From the NCBI RefSeq assembly GCF_015644725.1, contig NZ_CP064795.1, positions 2,788,501-2,852,500 on the forward strand: DNA of 64,000 nucleotides. Direction: 5' to 3'. Made by a program: the position numbers and the translations under genes. Shown here one piece after another: positions 45,324-56,549 of this stretch. The DNA is from Salinimonas marina (GTDB lineage Bacteria; Pseudomonadota; Gammaproteobacteria; Enterobacterales; Alteromonadaceae). The notes beneath the pieces were generated by a model, which was not told the DNA's origin, did not search any database, and worked only from the letters and a program-made list of their open reading frames with translations. Numbering within the stretch: the first letter of the stretch is position 1; every line of letters starts with the position of its first letter.

Positions 45324-48300
45324 TTAATGATAACTTAACGATACCGCCTGCTCGCCCAGACAATGCTTCAATTCGTGCAGCAATTGATCTTCAGGGGTGA
45401 TGTACCATTGCGCACCACACCTTAACACGGCTTCAGCATCGGGATGCAAAACCTGCAGCTCTACGGGACAGCTGCCCCCGGTGTACGGCTGTAAAATGTC
45501 TTGCAACGAAGCCAGCTTCGCTGGTGGCCATTGCTGCGTATCTATTTGTAATAATAAGGCCCGGGCTCGTTGTTCCCGCGCCTGCACGATATCCATTACA
45601 TCACGGGCGGTGATTGTATTGCCCCCGGAGAAATCATCAAAGCTGACCTGTCCTTTTACCAGCAAGATTCGGTCAGATTCAAGAATATTTTCAAATTGCT
45701 CGTAGGTATCGGGGAAAAAACGAACATCCATTCGCGCACTTTTATCATCCAGGGTGACAATTGCCCAACGCCGTCCGCGTTTATTGGTCATCACCCTTAC
45801 CGACAGCACCAACCCCACCGCGGTCGCCATCTGCTCTTTGCCGGTGGGTTTTAAATCAACCAGCCGGCCATCTGCATAGTGACGGATTTCACGGGCGTAT
45901 TGATTGATTGGATGGCCGGTCAAATACAAACCCAGCGTATCCTTCTCACCATCCAGCCAGACTTTTTCGGCCCATTCAGGCACATCCGCAAACGCCTGTT
46001 CCACACTTTCAGATTCGGTATTAAGCAGTCCGAACATATCAGATTGCCCAAAAGATTCTGCTTTAGCATGCTGATCGGCGGCGGCGATGGCTTCAGGCAG
46101 GGTTGCCATAATCGCCGCGCGGTGTGGTCCCAGATTATCCAGTGCGCCAGCCAGTACCAGCTTTTCCAGCACCCGCTTGTTGACCCGTTTAAGGTCTACC
46201 TTAGCACAAAAATCAAACAAGTCAGTAAACTTGCCATGATTTTCACGCGCCTCGATAATGGCTTCAATCGGGCCCTCACCCACGCCTTTGATGGCGCCGA
46301 TGCCATAGACTATCCGGCCTTTCTCATCCACGGTAAATTTGTGCTTACCGGCATTTAAATCAGGCGGTAAAATTTCCAGTTTCATGCGCTGAACTTCGTC
46401 GACCAGCGTCACAATCTTGTCGGTGTTATCCATATCCGCCGACATCACGGCCGCCATAAATTCAGCCGGATAATGCACTTTTAACCACAGGGTCTGATAA
46501 GACACCAGGGCATAGGCGGCAGAGTGTGATTTGTTAAAGCCATAGCCGGCGAACTTTTCCACCAGGTCGAAAATTTTCATCGCCAGATCGGCGTCGATGT
46601 TATTTTTTTCGGCCCCTTCGGCAAAAAAGGTTCGTTGCTTAGCCATTTCTTCTGGCTTTTTCTTACCCATTGCCCGCCGTAATAAGTCGGCGCTACCCAA
46701 TGAATACCCCGCCATTTCCTGGGCGATCTGCATCACCTGTTCCTGATACAGGATAATGCCGTAGGTGGGCTCCAGGATCTCTTTCAGACACTCGTGCTGA
46801 TACTCAGCATCGGGATAAGAAATCGCTTCACGACCGTGCTTACGGTCAATAAAATTATCTACCATCCCCGATTGCAACGGTCCCGGACGAAACAGGGCCA
46901 CCAGGGCGATGATATCTTCAAAGCAATCAGGTTTAAGCCGTTTGATCAGCTCTTTCATGCCCCGGGATTCAAGCTGAAATACCGCTGTGGTTTCGGCCGC
47001 CTGTAACGAGCGAAAGCTTTTGCTGTCCTCCAGCGGAATCGAGGTAATATCGATTTTTTTACCATGACCCTCGGCAATCATGTCGATGGCCCACTGAATA
47101 ATGGTCAGAGTTCGCAGACCCAGAAAGTCGAACTTAACCAGGCCGGCGGTTTCTACGTCATTTTTATCAAACTGGGTAACGGGAAACTTACCTTCGTCGT
47201 CACAATACAGAGGCGCAAAATCGGTAATGGTGGTGGGCGCGATAACCACGCCCCCCGCGTGCTTGCCGGCGTTGCGGGTAACCCCTTCTAAAATCCGCGC
47301 CATATCGATAAGATCTTTGACTTCCTCATCGACATCGTACAGCTCCGGCAGGCGTGGTTCGGCTTCAAAAGCCTTGCCCAGCGTCATCCCGGGATCCGGT
47401 GGAATTAGCTTTGAGATGCGGTCGACAAACCCGTAGGGGTGTCCCAGCACCCGGCCCACATCCCGGACCACCGCCTTGGCGGCCATGGTGCCGAATGTAA
47501 TGATCTGCGACACCGCCTGGCGGCCATACAATTCCGCCACGTGCTCGATAACTTCGTCACGACGATCCATACAAAAATCGACGTCAAAATCGGGCATCGA
47601 CACCCGCTCGGGATTCAAAAATCGCTCGAACAGCAGGTCAAATTCCAATGGGTCCAGATCGGTAATCTTTAACGCATACGCCACCAGTGAGCCGGCACCT
47701 GAGCCCCGCCCCGGTCCTACCGGAATTTCATTATCCTTACTCCACTGGATAAACTCCATAACGATAAGAAAGTAACCGGGAAACCCCATCTGATTGATAA
47801 CACCCAGTTCAATATCCAGTCGTTCATCATAAGGCGGGCGTTTGGCCTGACGTTCAGCTTCATCCGGAAATAAAAATTCCAGCCGTTCTTCCAGCCCTTC
47901 CTGAGAGCGTTTAACCAGAAAATCAGCAGTGGTCATGCCGCCGGTGGGAAACTGCGGCAAAAAGTATTCGTTCAGACGCACCGTTACATTACAGCGCTTT
48001 GCTATCTCCACCGTATTTTCGATGGCTTCGGGAATGTCGCTGAACAGCTCAACCATTTCCTGGGCCGAACGCAAATATTGCTGATCGCTGTATTTTTTGG
48101 GACGACGAACATCATCCAGGGTATAACCATCGTGAATTGCCACCCGGATTTCATGGGCATCAAAGCCCTCCTGGTCGACAAAACAGACTTCGTTGGTTGC
48201 AACTACCGGTAAGCCGTTGGACTCGGCCAAAGCGACCGCCCGATGCAGATAGTCTTCTTCTCCGGGACGGCCAGTGCGCAGCAGCTCCAAATAAAAGCGA

Positions 48301-48788
48301 TCGGCAAAGTGGGTCTGATAGAACTCCAGGGCTTCGCTGAGTAATTTATTATTGTTTTTTGTAAGCGCCACGCCCACATCCCCCTGCTGAGCGCCGGACA
48401 GTACAATAATGCCTTCGGCATGCTCGGCCAGCCAGGCCTGATCAATTACCGCGCGATGCGCAATATGCCCGCGCAAATAGGCTTTTGAGATCAGCAGGGT
48501 GATGTTTTTATAACCGGCGTTGTTTTGTGCCAGCAGGGTGAGACGAAACGGCTCATTACCGAACGTGTCATTGGTGACCCAAAAGTCGGTGCCGATGATA
48601 GGCTTGATGCCCCGGTCGTGGCATTCAGAATAAAACTTAACCAGCCCACACATATTCATCTGGTCGGTCAGTGCCACGGCCGGCATGTTGTGTTCACACA
48701 CTTTGTTCAGCAATGGTTTGACCTTGTTCAGGCCATCCATCATAGAAAAGTCACTGTGTACGCGAAGATGTATAAAAGGGGATGTCAT
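45324..48788 (-). CDS. dnaE: DNA polymerase III alpha subunit DnaE
   Basis: 1154 residues (E. coli 1160). PHP domain at the N-terminus ([20 protein letters not shown]). Catalytic region with [20 protein letters not shown] and the Asp-rich [20 protein letters not shown], then [20 protein letters not shown] and [20 protein letters not shown]. Helix-hairpin-helix, OB-fold ([20 protein letters not shown]) and C-terminal domains follow. It is the replicative polymerase. No frame defect over 3.5 kb. It lies 18 nt after rnhB. Confidence 0.97.
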   Translation of the reverse strand: MTSPFIHLRVHSDFSMMDGLNKVKPLLNKVCEHNMPAVALTDQMNMCGLVKFYSECHDRGIKPIIGTDFWVTNDTFGNEPFRLTLLAQNNAGYKNITLLISKAYLRGHIAHRAVIDQAWLAEHAEGIIVLSGAQQGDVGVALTKNNNKLLSEALEFYQTHFADRFYLELLRTGRPGEEDYLHRAVALAESNGLPVVATNEVCFVDQEGFDAHEIRVAIHDGYTLDDVRRPKKYSDQQYLRSAQEMVELFSDIPEAIENTVEIAKRCNVTVRLNEYFLPQFPTGGMTTADFLVKRSQEGLEERLEFLFPDEAERQAKRPPYDERLDIELGVINQMGFPGYFLIVMEFIQWSKDNEIPVGPGRGSGAGSLVAYALKITDLDPLEFDLLFERFLNPERVSMPDFDVDFCMDRRDEVIEHVAELYGRQAVSQIITFGTMAAKAVVRDVGRVLGHPYGFVDRISKLIPPDPGMTLGKAFEAEPRLPELYDVDEEVKDLIDMARILEGVTRNAGKHAGGVVIAPTTITDFAPLYCDDEGKFPVTQFDKNDVETAGLVKFDFLGLRTLTIIQWAIDMIAEGHGKKIDITSIPLEDSKSFRSLQAAETTAVFQLESRGMKELIKRLKPDCFEDIIALVALFRPGPLQSGMVDNFIDRKHGREAISYPDAEYQHECLKEILEPTYGIILYQEQVMQIAQEMAGYSLGSADLLRRAMGKKKPEEMAKQRTFFAEGAEKNNIDADLAMKIFDLVEKFAGYGFNKSHSAAYALVSYQTLWLKVHYPAEFMAAVMSADMDNTDKIVTLVDEVQRMKLEILPPDLNAGKHKFTVDEKGRIVYGIGAIKGVGEGPIEAIIEARENHGKFTDLFDFCAKVDLKRVNKRVLEKLVLAGALDNLGPHRAAIMATLPEAIAAADQHAKAESFGQSDMFGLLNTESESVEQAFADVPEWAEKVWLDGEKDTLGLYLTGHPINQYAREIRHYADGRLVDLKPTGKEQMATAVGLVLSVRVMTNKRGRRWAIVTLDDKSARMDVRFFPDTYEQFENILESDRILLVKGQVSFDDFSGGNTITARDVMDIVQAREQRARALLLQIDTQQWPPAKLASLQDILQPYTGGSCPVELQVLHPDAEAVLRCGAQWYITPEDQLLHELKHCLGEQAVSLSYH

Positions 48789-48806
48789 AACACCTGCTAT
48801 TTACCG

Positions 48807-49382
48807 TTATTGGGCTTGTTCGAGTAGCGTGCGTACCGGCTTGAAACTTTTCCGGTAGCACGCCAGGACACCATGTTCACTGAGCGCGGCAAAATGGGCT
48901 TTGGTGGGATAGCCTTTATGGCCGGCGAACCCATATTGAGGGTGGGCCCGGTCTAATTCGACCATGTCGTTATCCCGTTCGACTTTTGCCAGAATTGAAG
49001 CGGCCGAAATTTCCGCATGCAGGCTATCGCCTTTAACGACCGCCTGCCCTGGGTAGCACCAATCTGGCAGGCGATTGCCATCGACATTGACCCACTCGGG
49101 TCGAATGGATAACCCATCAACCGCCCGATGCATCGCCAGCATGGTCGCCTGTAAAATGTTGAGAGTGTCAATTTCTTCAGGAGTGGCCCGGCCTATTGAC
49201 CAACACAGGGCCTGTTCGCGAATTTGCAGGGCCAGGGCTTCGCGCTTTTTGGCACTTAGTTTTTTGGAGTCGGTTAAACCGGGGATGGGCCGGGCCGGAT
49301 CTAAAATCACGGCCGCAGTGACAACATCACCCACTAAAGGGCCACGGCCGACTTCATCGACACCCGCAATTGTTTTATACAT
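48807..49382 (-). CDS. rnhB: Ribonuclease HII
   Basis: 191 residues. The active-site motif [20 protein letters not shown] (Asp and Glu) is at residues 5-24, with [20 protein letters not shown] and the C-terminal [20 protein letters not shown]. It removes ribonucleotides from DNA. Overlaps the lpxB stop by 8 nt and precedes dnaE, as usual in this cluster. Confidence 0.97.
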   Translation of the reverse strand: MYKTIAGVDEVGRGPLVGDVVTAAVILDPARPIPGLTDSKKLSAKKREALALQIREQALCWSIGRATPEEIDTLNILQATMLAMHRAVDGLSIRPEWVNVDGNRLPDWCYPGQAVVKGDSLHAEISAASILAKVERDNDMVELDRAHPQYGFAGHKGYPTKAHFAALSEHGVLACYRKSFKPVRTLLEQAQ

Positions 49383-50532
49383 GAGGAATTAGGTCCAAAA
49401 CAGCCTGCGCTGAAACTTTATCAGCATTCTGAGCCAGGGTTTGATGAATTTCTGTAAACGTGTGTATCAGCGCCTCATTATTGCCTTCCAGAAGTTCAAG
49501 CAAATGCGCACTAAGATTTTCCGGATTGACCTCATCCTGCAACAACTCTGGCACAATTTGCTTGTTGGCCAGCAAATTCGGCAGGGTGAAAAAAGGGGCT
49601 TTGTAAAGACGCTGCATCACTTTGTAGGTCATCGCCGAGAGTTTGTACGCGGCGACCATCGGGCGCTTGCACAGCATCGCCTCCAGGGTGGCGGTACCCG
49701 AGGCCAGTAGAATTACATCCGAAGCAATCATGGCCTGTCTGGCATTGCCTTTGGTCAGCACGATAGTGCCCTGCCGATACAGCTGCTCTGCATGTTCTTT
49801 TAAAAAGCTATCGATAAAGCTAAAGCGGTGCTGATTGGCCGCCGCAATCACAAAGCGGCAATCGGGCTTTTGTTGTAAAACACAGTCGATGGTGGCTAAA
49901 AAAATAGGCAGCAATTTGCTGACTTCGCCGTTTCGACTGCCAGGCAGTACCGCCATGACCGGCGCTGTTAAATCCAGCCCCAAAGCCTCGCGGGCAGGCT
50001 GCTGGGCCGGCGTTAACTCAATTGAATCGGCTAATGTATGACCGACAAACCGGTACGGCACCTGATACTTTTGGTAAACCTGTTCTTCGAACGGAAATAA
50101 CCCCAATACACAATGGGTGGCCCGGGCAATATTATGAATACGGCTTTCTCGCCAGGCCCATACGGTAGGGCTGACATAATGCACGGTTTTGATGCCTTTT
50201 TGTTTCAGCGCTTTTTCGATCCGCAGGTTAAAGTCCGGGGCATCGACGCCAACAAAAATATCAGGGGGATGTTTTTCAAAATGGGCAATCAGGCCCTTCT
50301 TGATTTTAAGAATGGCCGGTAAATGTGATAAGACTTCAAACAGCCCCATCACCGACAACGTTTCCATATCAAACAACGAATGGCAACCAGCAGCAATCAT
50401 GTGGTCACCACCAATCCCTTCAATAATCGCATCGGGGTGTTGTTGTTTGATTTGGGCAATCATCCCGGCGGCAAGCACATCACCCGATGGCTCACCCGCC
50501 ACTACCCCAATACGTAATGGTTTTGAAGTCAT
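49375..50532 (-). CDS. lpxB: Lipid-A-disaccharide synthase LpxB
   Basis: 385 residues. Opens [20 protein letters not shown], the LpxB start, then [40 protein letters not shown] and [23 protein letters not shown] family 19 enzyme that joins UDP-diacyl-GlcN with lipid X at the inner membrane. It is 3 nt from lpxA. No anomaly. Confidence 0.97.
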   Translation of the reverse strand: MTSKPLRIGVVAGEPSGDVLAAGMIAQIKQQHPDAIIEGIGGDHMIAAGCHSLFDMETLSVMGLFEVLSHLPAILKIKKGLIAHFEKHPPDIFVGVDAPDFNLRIEKALKQKGIKTVHYVSPTVWAWRESRIHNIARATHCVLGLFPFEEQVYQKYQVPYRFVGHTLADSIELTPAQQPAREALGLDLTAPVMAVLPGSRNGEVSKLLPIFLATIDCVLQQKPDCRFVIAAANQHRFSFIDSFLKEHAEQLYRQGTIVLTKGNARQAMIASDVILLASGTATLEAMLCKRPMVAAYKLSAMTYKVMQRLYKAPFFTLPNLLANKQIVPELLQDEVNPENLSAHLLELLEGNNEALIHTFTEIHQTLAQNADKVSAQAVLDLIPHV

Positions 50533-50535
50533 GAA

Positions 50536-51306
50536 TTATCGAATGATACCGCGCTCGGCTGTCTGCAGAAAATCAACCAAACGCGCAATTTCAGGATGCG
50601 TGTCCTGAACCTGGGTTAGCTTTTCAATGGCTTCTTCAACCGTATTATTCGACCGGTAAATTGTGCGATAGGCACGTTTAATGGCCATCACTGCGCCTGA
50701 AGAAAAACCACGACGCTTAAGGCCTTCCGAATTGATACCGGCCGGAACATTCTTTTGACCGTTGACCATGACATACGGAGGCACATCACGAAGCACAATG
50801 GCGCCGGCGCCGACAAACGCATGATCGCCTACTTTACCAAATTGATGGATGGCCGCACCGCCACCAAAGATGACATGATCACCCAGGGTCACATGCCCCG
50901 CCAACGACACATTATTGGCTAGAATAATGTTATCACCCAAGACACAGTCATGGGCCACATGGGCATTAATCATAAACAGATTGTTGGACCCAACCCGGGT
51001 AATACCTTCATCCTGAATGGTCCCCCGGTGCACGGTACTGCCTTCACGAAACACATTGTTGTCGCCGATCACCAGCTCGGTGGCTTCCCCGGCAAATTTC
51101 TTATCTTGGCAGTCTTCGCCAATCGAGCAAAACTGAAAAAACCGGTTGTTTTTGCCTACTGTGGTTGGCCCCCGCACGACCACATGACTTTCCAGAATAC
51201 AGCCGTCACCAATGACTACGTTGTCATCCACCACACAGAACGGCCCAATTTTTACGTCTTTGCCAATAGTGGCAGATTCGGAAATTACCGCAGTAGAATG
51301 TATCAC
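50536..51306 (-). CDS. lpxA: UDP-N-acetylglucosamine acyltransferase LpxA
   Basis: 256 residues from GTG 51306, giving the family start (M)[20 protein letters not shown]; the ATG at 51345 lies inside fabZ and would add 13 unrelated residues. Hexapeptide repeats of a left-handed beta helix fill residues 1-185 ([40 protein letters not shown] with the catalytic His in AHVAHD). The C-terminal part has [20 protein letters not shown]. First enzyme of lipid A synthesis. One nucleotide separates the fabZ stop and this start. Confidence 0.96.
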   Translation of the reverse strand: MIHSTAVISESATIGKDVKIGPFCVVDDNVVIGDGCILESHVVVRGPTTVGKNNRFFQFCSIGEDCQDKKFAGEATELVIGDNNVFREGSTVHRGTIQDEGITRVGSNNLFMINAHVAHDCVLGDNIILANNVSLAGHVTLGDHVIFGGGAAIHQFGKVGDHAFVGAGAIVLRDVPPYVMVNGQKNVPAGINSEGLKRRGFSSGAVMAIKRAYRTIYRSNNTVEEAIEKLTQVQDTHPEIARLVDFLQTAERGIIR

Positions 51307-51307
51307 G

Positions 51308-51757
51308 TTACACCATATCTCTGATTGCACACATAAACTCAGCACTACAGGCCGTCTCGCCCTCGACGCTTGCAGTCCCCTTGAACTTCCAGATACCCCG
51401 GCGCTCTTTGACTAAGCTTACATCAAATTCAAGTTTGTCGCCGGGTACTACCGGGCGTTTGAACCGGGCGCAGTCGATACCAGCATATAAATACAGCTTG
51501 TCGCTTTTCCCCATGGTCTTAAAGCCGAGCACCCCTGCTGCCTGCGCCATAGCTTCAAGAATCAAGACACCGGGAAAAATAGGACGATCAGGGAAATGGC
51601 CGGTAAAACAGGGCTCATTCATGGTGATATTTTTATAGGCTTTGATAGATTCACCGAGGGTGTAATCGGTGACCCGGTCTACCAGCAAAAAGGGATATCG
51701 GTGAGGGAGTAATTCCAGAATTTCCTGGATATCAATAGTGTTGAGTGAGTTGGCCAA
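51308..51757 (-). CDS. fabZ: 3-hydroxyacyl-ACP dehydratase FabZ (TTG start)
   Basis: 149 residues. [18 protein letters not shown] and the active-site region [19 protein letters not shown] sequence ([20 protein letters not shown], catalytic His and Glu) identify the hot-dog dehydratase. Start codon is TTG at 51757, with AGGAGAG 4 nt upstream; no better start is in frame. Dehydrates 3-hydroxyacyl-ACP in fatty-acid synthesis. Upstream of it lpxD would be expected but is absent, leaving a 333-bp spacer that must hold its promoter if it is not read through from skp. Confidence 0.96.
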   Translation of the reverse strand: MANSLNTIDIQEILELLPHRYPFLLVDRVTDYTLGESIKAYKNITMNEPCFTGHFPDRPIFPGVLILEAMAQAAGVLGFKTMGKSDKLYLYAGIDCARFKRPVVPGDKLEFDVSLVKERRGIWKFKGTASVEGETACSAEFMCAIRDMV

Positions 51758-52090
51758 AAGTCTCTCCTATGCCACAAACCGCTGTAACTGACTGTTTTTA
51801 TCGGCTAGCGGTAAAGCCGTTGTCGCTGCCAACCTGTATTGTGCTGACGCTCAGGCAAAGGATTATGCGGTTGATGCAGCATTGTGTTATTACAGCTACC
51901 GGTACATTCTTTGACTGCAGAAGCGCGTTACATCATCGCTGATGATGGACCCCAGGTCGGAATTAGTAAACGGCGGCAACCATACGCTTTTTAACGTAAA
52001 AAACAAGTCAGACCAACGCGCTTAACACGTAAATCTGACCTGCTATGCTGGCTTTGCAAGTCCAATAACGGGCCTTACAGCCCGTCTTGA
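51758..52090. other. 333-bp spacer where lpxD is expected
   Basis: In gammaproteobacteria lpxD (about 340 codons) usually lies between skp and fabZ. Here there is no hexapeptide-repeat coding in either strand. Two hairpins lie at the skp end. On the plus strand short stop-free stretches such as SGKAVVAANLYCADAQAKDY (about 51808-51867) and LTAEARYIIADDGPQVGISK (51911-51970) read like coding sequence but in different frames and without a start; I do not call a gene. Confidence 0.6.
51998..52039 (-). terminator. Possible terminator after skp
   Basis: GTCAGA (52007-52012) / TCTGAC (52034-52039), 21-nt loop. On the minus strand it is followed by TTGTTTTTT. A second GC-rich hairpin ACGGGC (52068-52073) / GCCCGT (52080-52085) lies right after the skp stop without a T run. 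Together they could isolate fabZ-lpxA from the bamA-skp transcript. Confidence 0.5.
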
Positions 52091-52606
52091 TTAGTTAGTT
52101 TTTTTAACCTGCTCAAGCACTTGTTCAGAAACATCGAACTGTTCTTTTGAATAAGATACCGCACCGGCACTTAAGATCAGGTCGTAGTCATCTTTTTTCG
52201 CAACACTGTCAATGGCTTGTTTAATCAAACCCAACAGTTTATTGCGTTCTTCATTTTGACGACGCTGGATGTTTTGCTGCAGCGGCTGGCCTTTTTCTGC
52301 CAGTTGCTCACGCACACCCTGAATCTTTTGCTGCAGTTCTTTTTTGTCTTTTTCGCTCATGGTCGCCGCATCACGCTGAAGACGCTCGGCATAGAACTGA
52401 CCATCTTTTTGCAGCTGATTAACTTCATCAATCTGGTCTTTAAATTCCATTTGAATGCTGTTAGAAATTTCAGCCGCCTGCGGCATTGCCTGAAACACGG
52501 TCTGTACATCAACCACACCGATTTTTTGCTCGGCCATGGCCGAACCACTTACCAGCGCACTACCCAACATTGCGGTTGCAAGAATATGTTTTGCCATCTG
52601 TTTCAA
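52091..52606 (-). CDS. skp: Periplasmic chaperone Skp/OmpH
   Basis: 171 residues. Signal peptide (about 1-25, HILATAMLGSALVSGSAMA) cleaved before EQKIGVVDVQTVFQAMPQAA, the OmpH/Skp start. A long coiled coil with Lys/Gln/Glu repeats (about 60-130) forms the tentacles that hold unfolded outer-membrane proteins. The start is TTG at 52606, 6 nt after AAGGAG; the ATG at 52597 is 15 nt away and fits less well. It follows bamA by 50 nt. Confidence 0.95.
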   Translation of the reverse strand: MKQMAKHILATAMLGSALVSGSAMAEQKIGVVDVQTVFQAMPQAAEISNSIQMEFKDQIDEVNQLQKDGQFYAERLQRDAATMSEKDKKELQQKIQGVREQLAEKGQPLQQNIQRRQNEERNKLLGLIKQAIDSVAKKDDYDLILSAGAVSYSKEQFDVSEQVLEQVKKTN

Positions 52607-52656
52607 AGGGAACTCCTTTTATAGTTATTTATGCGACGTTTACGTCAAATTTGCTT

Positions 52657-55134
52657 TTAGAATGTTTGCCCAATATTGAATGTGAAGAACTTGGCATCAT
52701 CGCCTTCACGATCCTGCAGGGTTCTGGAAAAACTAAACACCATCGGGCCCATCGGTGAAATCCATTGTACAGATAAACCGGCGGAACTACGATACTGTGT
52801 CCAGTCAGAATAGTCCAATAGAGTATCGCGCTGCCCGGGGGCTGGCTCTAAATCACGATACTTATCGTAATCGAATTCGGTGTCCCAGACATTACCAATA
52901 TCCACAAACAGACTGGTTCTGACAGAGTTATCCATGTCAGCCTCGACAAACGGCGTGGGTACAATCAGTTCCAGGCCGCCCAAGGCCATAGCATTACCAC
53001 CCAGACTGCGCTGAGATACGCCAATTTGACTATTAACCGGGGCACCGGGGTAGACCTGGCCGTCCGGTCCCTGAATCGATTCATTGCCTGCTGCCAGAAT
53101 CACGCCTCGTGGTCCCACGGTGTTATTTTCAAATCCGCGTAAGGTATCTGCACCACCGGCGGTAAAGTTTTCGGTAAACGGCAGGATCTGGTCATCGCCA
53201 TTCACATCGCCATACCCATTACCATAGCCCAAACGTAAGCGGGCAAGTACCGACCAGCGCTGGTCACGGGACAGCGGAAAATAAAACTTGGTATCCAGTA
53301 CGGTTTTAAAGTAATTCACATCCGAATTCGGTGTGGTAACGCTAAAGGTGGCCCGTTGTGATGACCCGGCGGTAGGGAACAAGCCCCGGTTCAGGGTATT
53401 ACGGCTCCAGCTCACACTGGCAAGGTAGCTATCGTATTTAACCGGTGCCTGAGGATCGTCTTGACGAAACTGATTATAAAATTGTTCGGTCTGCTCGTAA
53501 TATCCGGTGTTGTACAGTTCAGTATTGGAATAGGTCAGGCCGAAATTGATGCGGTTTATTTCATCAATAGGATAACCGGCATTTGCCCCTACGGACCAGC
53601 GTTTTGAATTGTATTGAATAACATTGAAGTCAGAACCATCGAACTCGCTGTAGCCTATTGAGCCACCCAGGCTGATGCCATCGATGGTGAAATAGGGGTC
53701 GTTATAGGTGATCTGAGCTGACTTCTGATACGAGACGGTACTTAAATTCAGCCCCACCCGTTTGCCGGTGCCTAAGAAGTTATCCTGCTGGATACCAGCC
53801 TGCAGACTAAGCTTGGTTCTGTCGCCATAGCCGATGCCTGCATTAAACGATCCTGACGGTTGTTCTTCTACATTAAAATCAACATCGACCTTGTCGTCTT
53901 CGCCCGGAACCCGGGTAGATTCAAACTCGACATTTTTCATGTACGTCAGACGGGACAACTGACTTTTTGACGACTCAAGCAGATTGTTGGACAGCCACGC
54001 GCCTTCCATCTGGTTCACATTCTGACGCAGGACATCATCAGCGGTAACCGTATTACCATTAAAATTGATACGACGAACATAGATACGTTTGCCCGGGTCC
54101 ACCGAGATGGTCAGATTGACCGTTTTATCTTCATCATTGATTTCCGGCACCGTGGTAACGGTGGGATAGGCATAGCCAAAGCGGCCCAGATATTTTGAAA
54201 TAAACTCTTCGGTATACGTAACCTCGGCCTGGTTATACAGCTCACCTTCGGTTAACGGCAAAACCTTACCGATGTATTCTTCATTACCCAGTAAGTCACC
54301 CACCAGTTCCACACCGGAAATCCGGTATTGCTCACCTTCAGAGACATTCATGGCTATATAGATGCCGTCTTTTTCAGGGGTCATGGAAACCTGGGTAGAA
54401 TCGATATTAAAGCGCAGATAGCCCCGATCCATATAGTGGTTTCGTACCGTCTCCATATCGCCTTGCAGGGTTTGCTGCTGATAGCGGGTTTCGGATAAAA
54501 AATCCCACCAGGGTGCATCAAACTGCAGTTCCAGATCGTCCATCAATTCCTGATCAGAAAAGACCTGGTTACCGACGATATTGATTTGTTCAATTTTAGC
54601 CGCATCGCCTTCTTCAAACAACAATTTCAGGTCAACCCGATTACGGGGTAGCGGCGTCACAATGGCCGAAACATCGGCGTTGTATTTACCAATGCTGTAA
54701 AAGAAGTCCTTGAGGCCGTTTTCGATGGAGGTTAATACGGTGCGATCCAGAGGCTCACCCAAACGGATATTATTGCCGTCCAGACTTTCCTGAAGCTGCT
54801 CATCTTTAATATCATCATTGCCTTCAAAGATAATATTACTGATAGTAGGTCGCTCGGAGACTTTGATCACCAGGGTATTGCCATTTCGCAGCATCTCTAC
54901 ATTTTCAAAGTGCGTAGAGGAGTACAGGCTTCGAATAGCCTGAGCTACCCTGAAAGAGTTCAGCTCGTCCCCTACTTCTACCGGCAGATAGGTTAACGCT
55001 GCCCCCAGGGCGACTCGCTGTAAACCTTCTACCCGAATATCTTCAACGACGAATTGTTCCGGTGATGTAGCCGCGTTGGCTAAGCTAGCACTGGAGAGCA
55101 TGGCTCCGGCTGCTACTAACTGTCTTAACTTCAT
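52657..55134 (-). CDS. bamA: Outer-membrane assembly factor BamA
   Basis: 825 residues. Signal peptide KLRQLVAAGAMLSSASLANA, five POTRA domains (about 27-430, first with FVVEDIRVEGLQRVALGAAL) and a 16-strand barrel (about 430-825) with the conserved loop segment ENFTAGGADTLRGFENNTVG and a terminal Phe (FTFNIGQTF). It folds and inserts outer-membrane proteins. It is 62 nt downstream of rseP. No anomaly. Confidence 0.97.
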   Translation of the reverse strand: MKLRQLVAAGAMLSSASLANAATSPEQFVVEDIRVEGLQRVALGAALTYLPVEVGDELNSFRVAQAIRSLYSSTHFENVEMLRNGNTLVIKVSERPTISNIIFEGNDDIKDEQLQESLDGNNIRLGEPLDRTVLTSIENGLKDFFYSIGKYNADVSAIVTPLPRNRVDLKLLFEEGDAAKIEQINIVGNQVFSDQELMDDLELQFDAPWWDFLSETRYQQQTLQGDMETVRNHYMDRGYLRFNIDSTQVSMTPEKDGIYIAMNVSEGEQYRISGVELVGDLLGNEEYIGKVLPLTEGELYNQAEVTYTEEFISKYLGRFGYAYPTVTTVPEINDEDKTVNLTISVDPGKRIYVRRINFNGNTVTADDVLRQNVNQMEGAWLSNNLLESSKSQLSRLTYMKNVEFESTRVPGEDDKVDVDFNVEEQPSGSFNAGIGYGDRTKLSLQAGIQQDNFLGTGKRVGLNLSTVSYQKSAQITYNDPYFTIDGISLGGSIGYSEFDGSDFNVIQYNSKRWSVGANAGYPIDEINRINFGLTYSNTELYNTGYYEQTEQFYNQFRQDDPQAPVKYDSYLASVSWSRNTLNRGLFPTAGSSQRATFSVTTPNSDVNYFKTVLDTKFYFPLSRDQRWSVLARLRLGYGNGYGDVNGDDQILPFTENFTAGGADTLRGFENNTVGPRGVILAAGNESIQGPDGQVYPGAPVNSQIGVSQRSLGGNAMALGGLELIVPTPFVEADMDNSVRTSLFVDIGNVWDTEFDYDKYRDLEPAPGQRDTLLDYSDWTQYRSSAGLSVQWISPMGPMVFSFSRTLQDREGDDAKFFTFNIGQTF

Positions 55135-55196
55135 CTATTCTTTTTATCCTGCGCCGCGTTACTTCAATATTTGATTTGTTAGCTCGTCACCTGCTG

Positions 55197-56549
55197 TCAG
55201 GCGATGCGGCTAATATCGTTAAAAATCGCAATCCCCATTATCAATAGCAGGATCACGCCGCCGATTTTGAATCCCCACTCCTGAAATGCTTCAGAAACAG
55301 GCTTCCCGGTGACCCACTCAATGGTAAAATACATTAGGTGGCCACCATCCAGCATTGGAAGAGGCAGTAAGTTGATAATGCCAAGATTGACACTAATCAA
55401 CGCTAAAAAACTCAGAAAATATACCAGACCATACCCGGCACTTACACCTGCGCCCTGAGCAATAGAGATAGGCCCGCTTAAATTGTTCAGCGATACATCG
55501 CCGGTAATGAGCTTGCCTATCATCGACACACTCAATGTCATCAATCGCCAGGTTTTATCCGCCGCTTTTACCAGCGCGTCTACCGGGCCATATTGATGCA
55601 CAAACACATAACCAGGTGGCCATTCCTCGAATACCGGGCTGACGCCCAGATAGCCAGTTTGTCCCTGAGGCGTATCCCGACGGGCGATGGTGGCATCAAT
55701 AGTACGCTGTTGTCCATCCCGTTGTACCCCAAAGGCGACCTTTTTACCGGGCATGTCCCCTATTTTTTCCACCAGTGACGCCCAGTTTTCGATGGGTTCA
55801 CCATCCAGCGTTTGCAAGGTATCCCCCACCTGCAGCCCCGCTTTGCTCGCCGGGCTGTCGGCGGCAACCACCGCCAGTTCTAATTTCGCATCAGGCCGAA
55901 AAGGCTGAATTCCCAGACTGACTAAAGCAGACTCCTGTTCCGGATCAAAGTTCCAATTCTGGGTATTTAATACTACAGAATCAGACACATTCTGACTGTT
56001 TGTCAGTGTTACCGGCACCGAAGACTGGCCGATGAAAGACACCAGTTCCAGATTTACCGCTTCCCAGTCCGCAGTCTCGCGCTGGCCTACCCGGGTAATT
56101 TGCTGCCCACTGGTAATGCCCGCCTGTTGTGCGACCGTGCCAGGGGTGACGGTGCCTACCACGGGTTTAACCGTTTGCAGGCCGATCAGATACATTACAA
56201 ACAGCGCCACAATGGCGAATAAAAAATTCACCACCGGGCCGGCCGCAATAATGGCCATGCGCTGTTTTACCGGCTTGTTATTAAAGGCTTTATGTTTTAG
56301 CTGGGCCGGCACGTCATCCACCCGCTCGTCGAGCATACGTACATACCCACCCAGCGGAATGGCTGCGACCACAAATTCGGTGCCGTGTTTGTCAGTGCGC
56401 CGCCACAATGGCTTACCAAAACCAATGGAAAAACGTTCGACCTGGACGCCACACAACCGGGCGATATAAAAATGCCCCCACTCGTGCACTGCTACCAGCA
56501 CGCCAAGGGCAACTACAAACGCGCCCAGGCTCCACAAAAACGACAACAC
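55197..56549 (-). CDS. rseP: Site-2 protease RseP
   Basis: 450 residues. Zinc-binding HEWGH in LVAVHEWGHFYIARLCGVQV near residue 22, a second metal motif in NLLPLPMLDGGHLMYFTIEW, two PDZ domains (about 115-200 and 205-290) and four membrane segments. It cleaves anti-sigma factor RseA after DegS in the envelope stress response. Its ATG overlaps the dxr stop by 1 nt. Confidence 0.97.
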   Translation of the reverse strand: MLSFLWSLGAFVVALGVLVAVHEWGHFYIARLCGVQVERFSIGFGKPLWRRTDKHGTEFVVAAIPLGGYVRMLDERVDDVPAQLKHKAFNNKPVKQRMAIIAAGPVVNFLFAIVALFVMYLIGLQTVKPVVGTVTPGTVAQQAGITSGQQITRVGQRETADWEAVNLELVSFIGQSSVPVTLTNSQNVSDSVVLNTQNWNFDPEQESALVSLGIQPFRPDAKLELAVVAADSPASKAGLQVGDTLQTLDGEPIENWASLVEKIGDMPGKKVAFGVQRDGQQRTIDATIARRDTPQGQTGYLGVSPVFEEWPPGYVFVHQYGPVDALVKAADKTWRLMTLSVSMIGKLITGDVSLNNLSGPISIAQGAGVSAGYGLVYFLSFLALISVNLGIINLLPLPMLDGGHLMYFTIEWVTGKPVSEAFQEWGFKIGGVILLLIMGIAIFNDISRIA

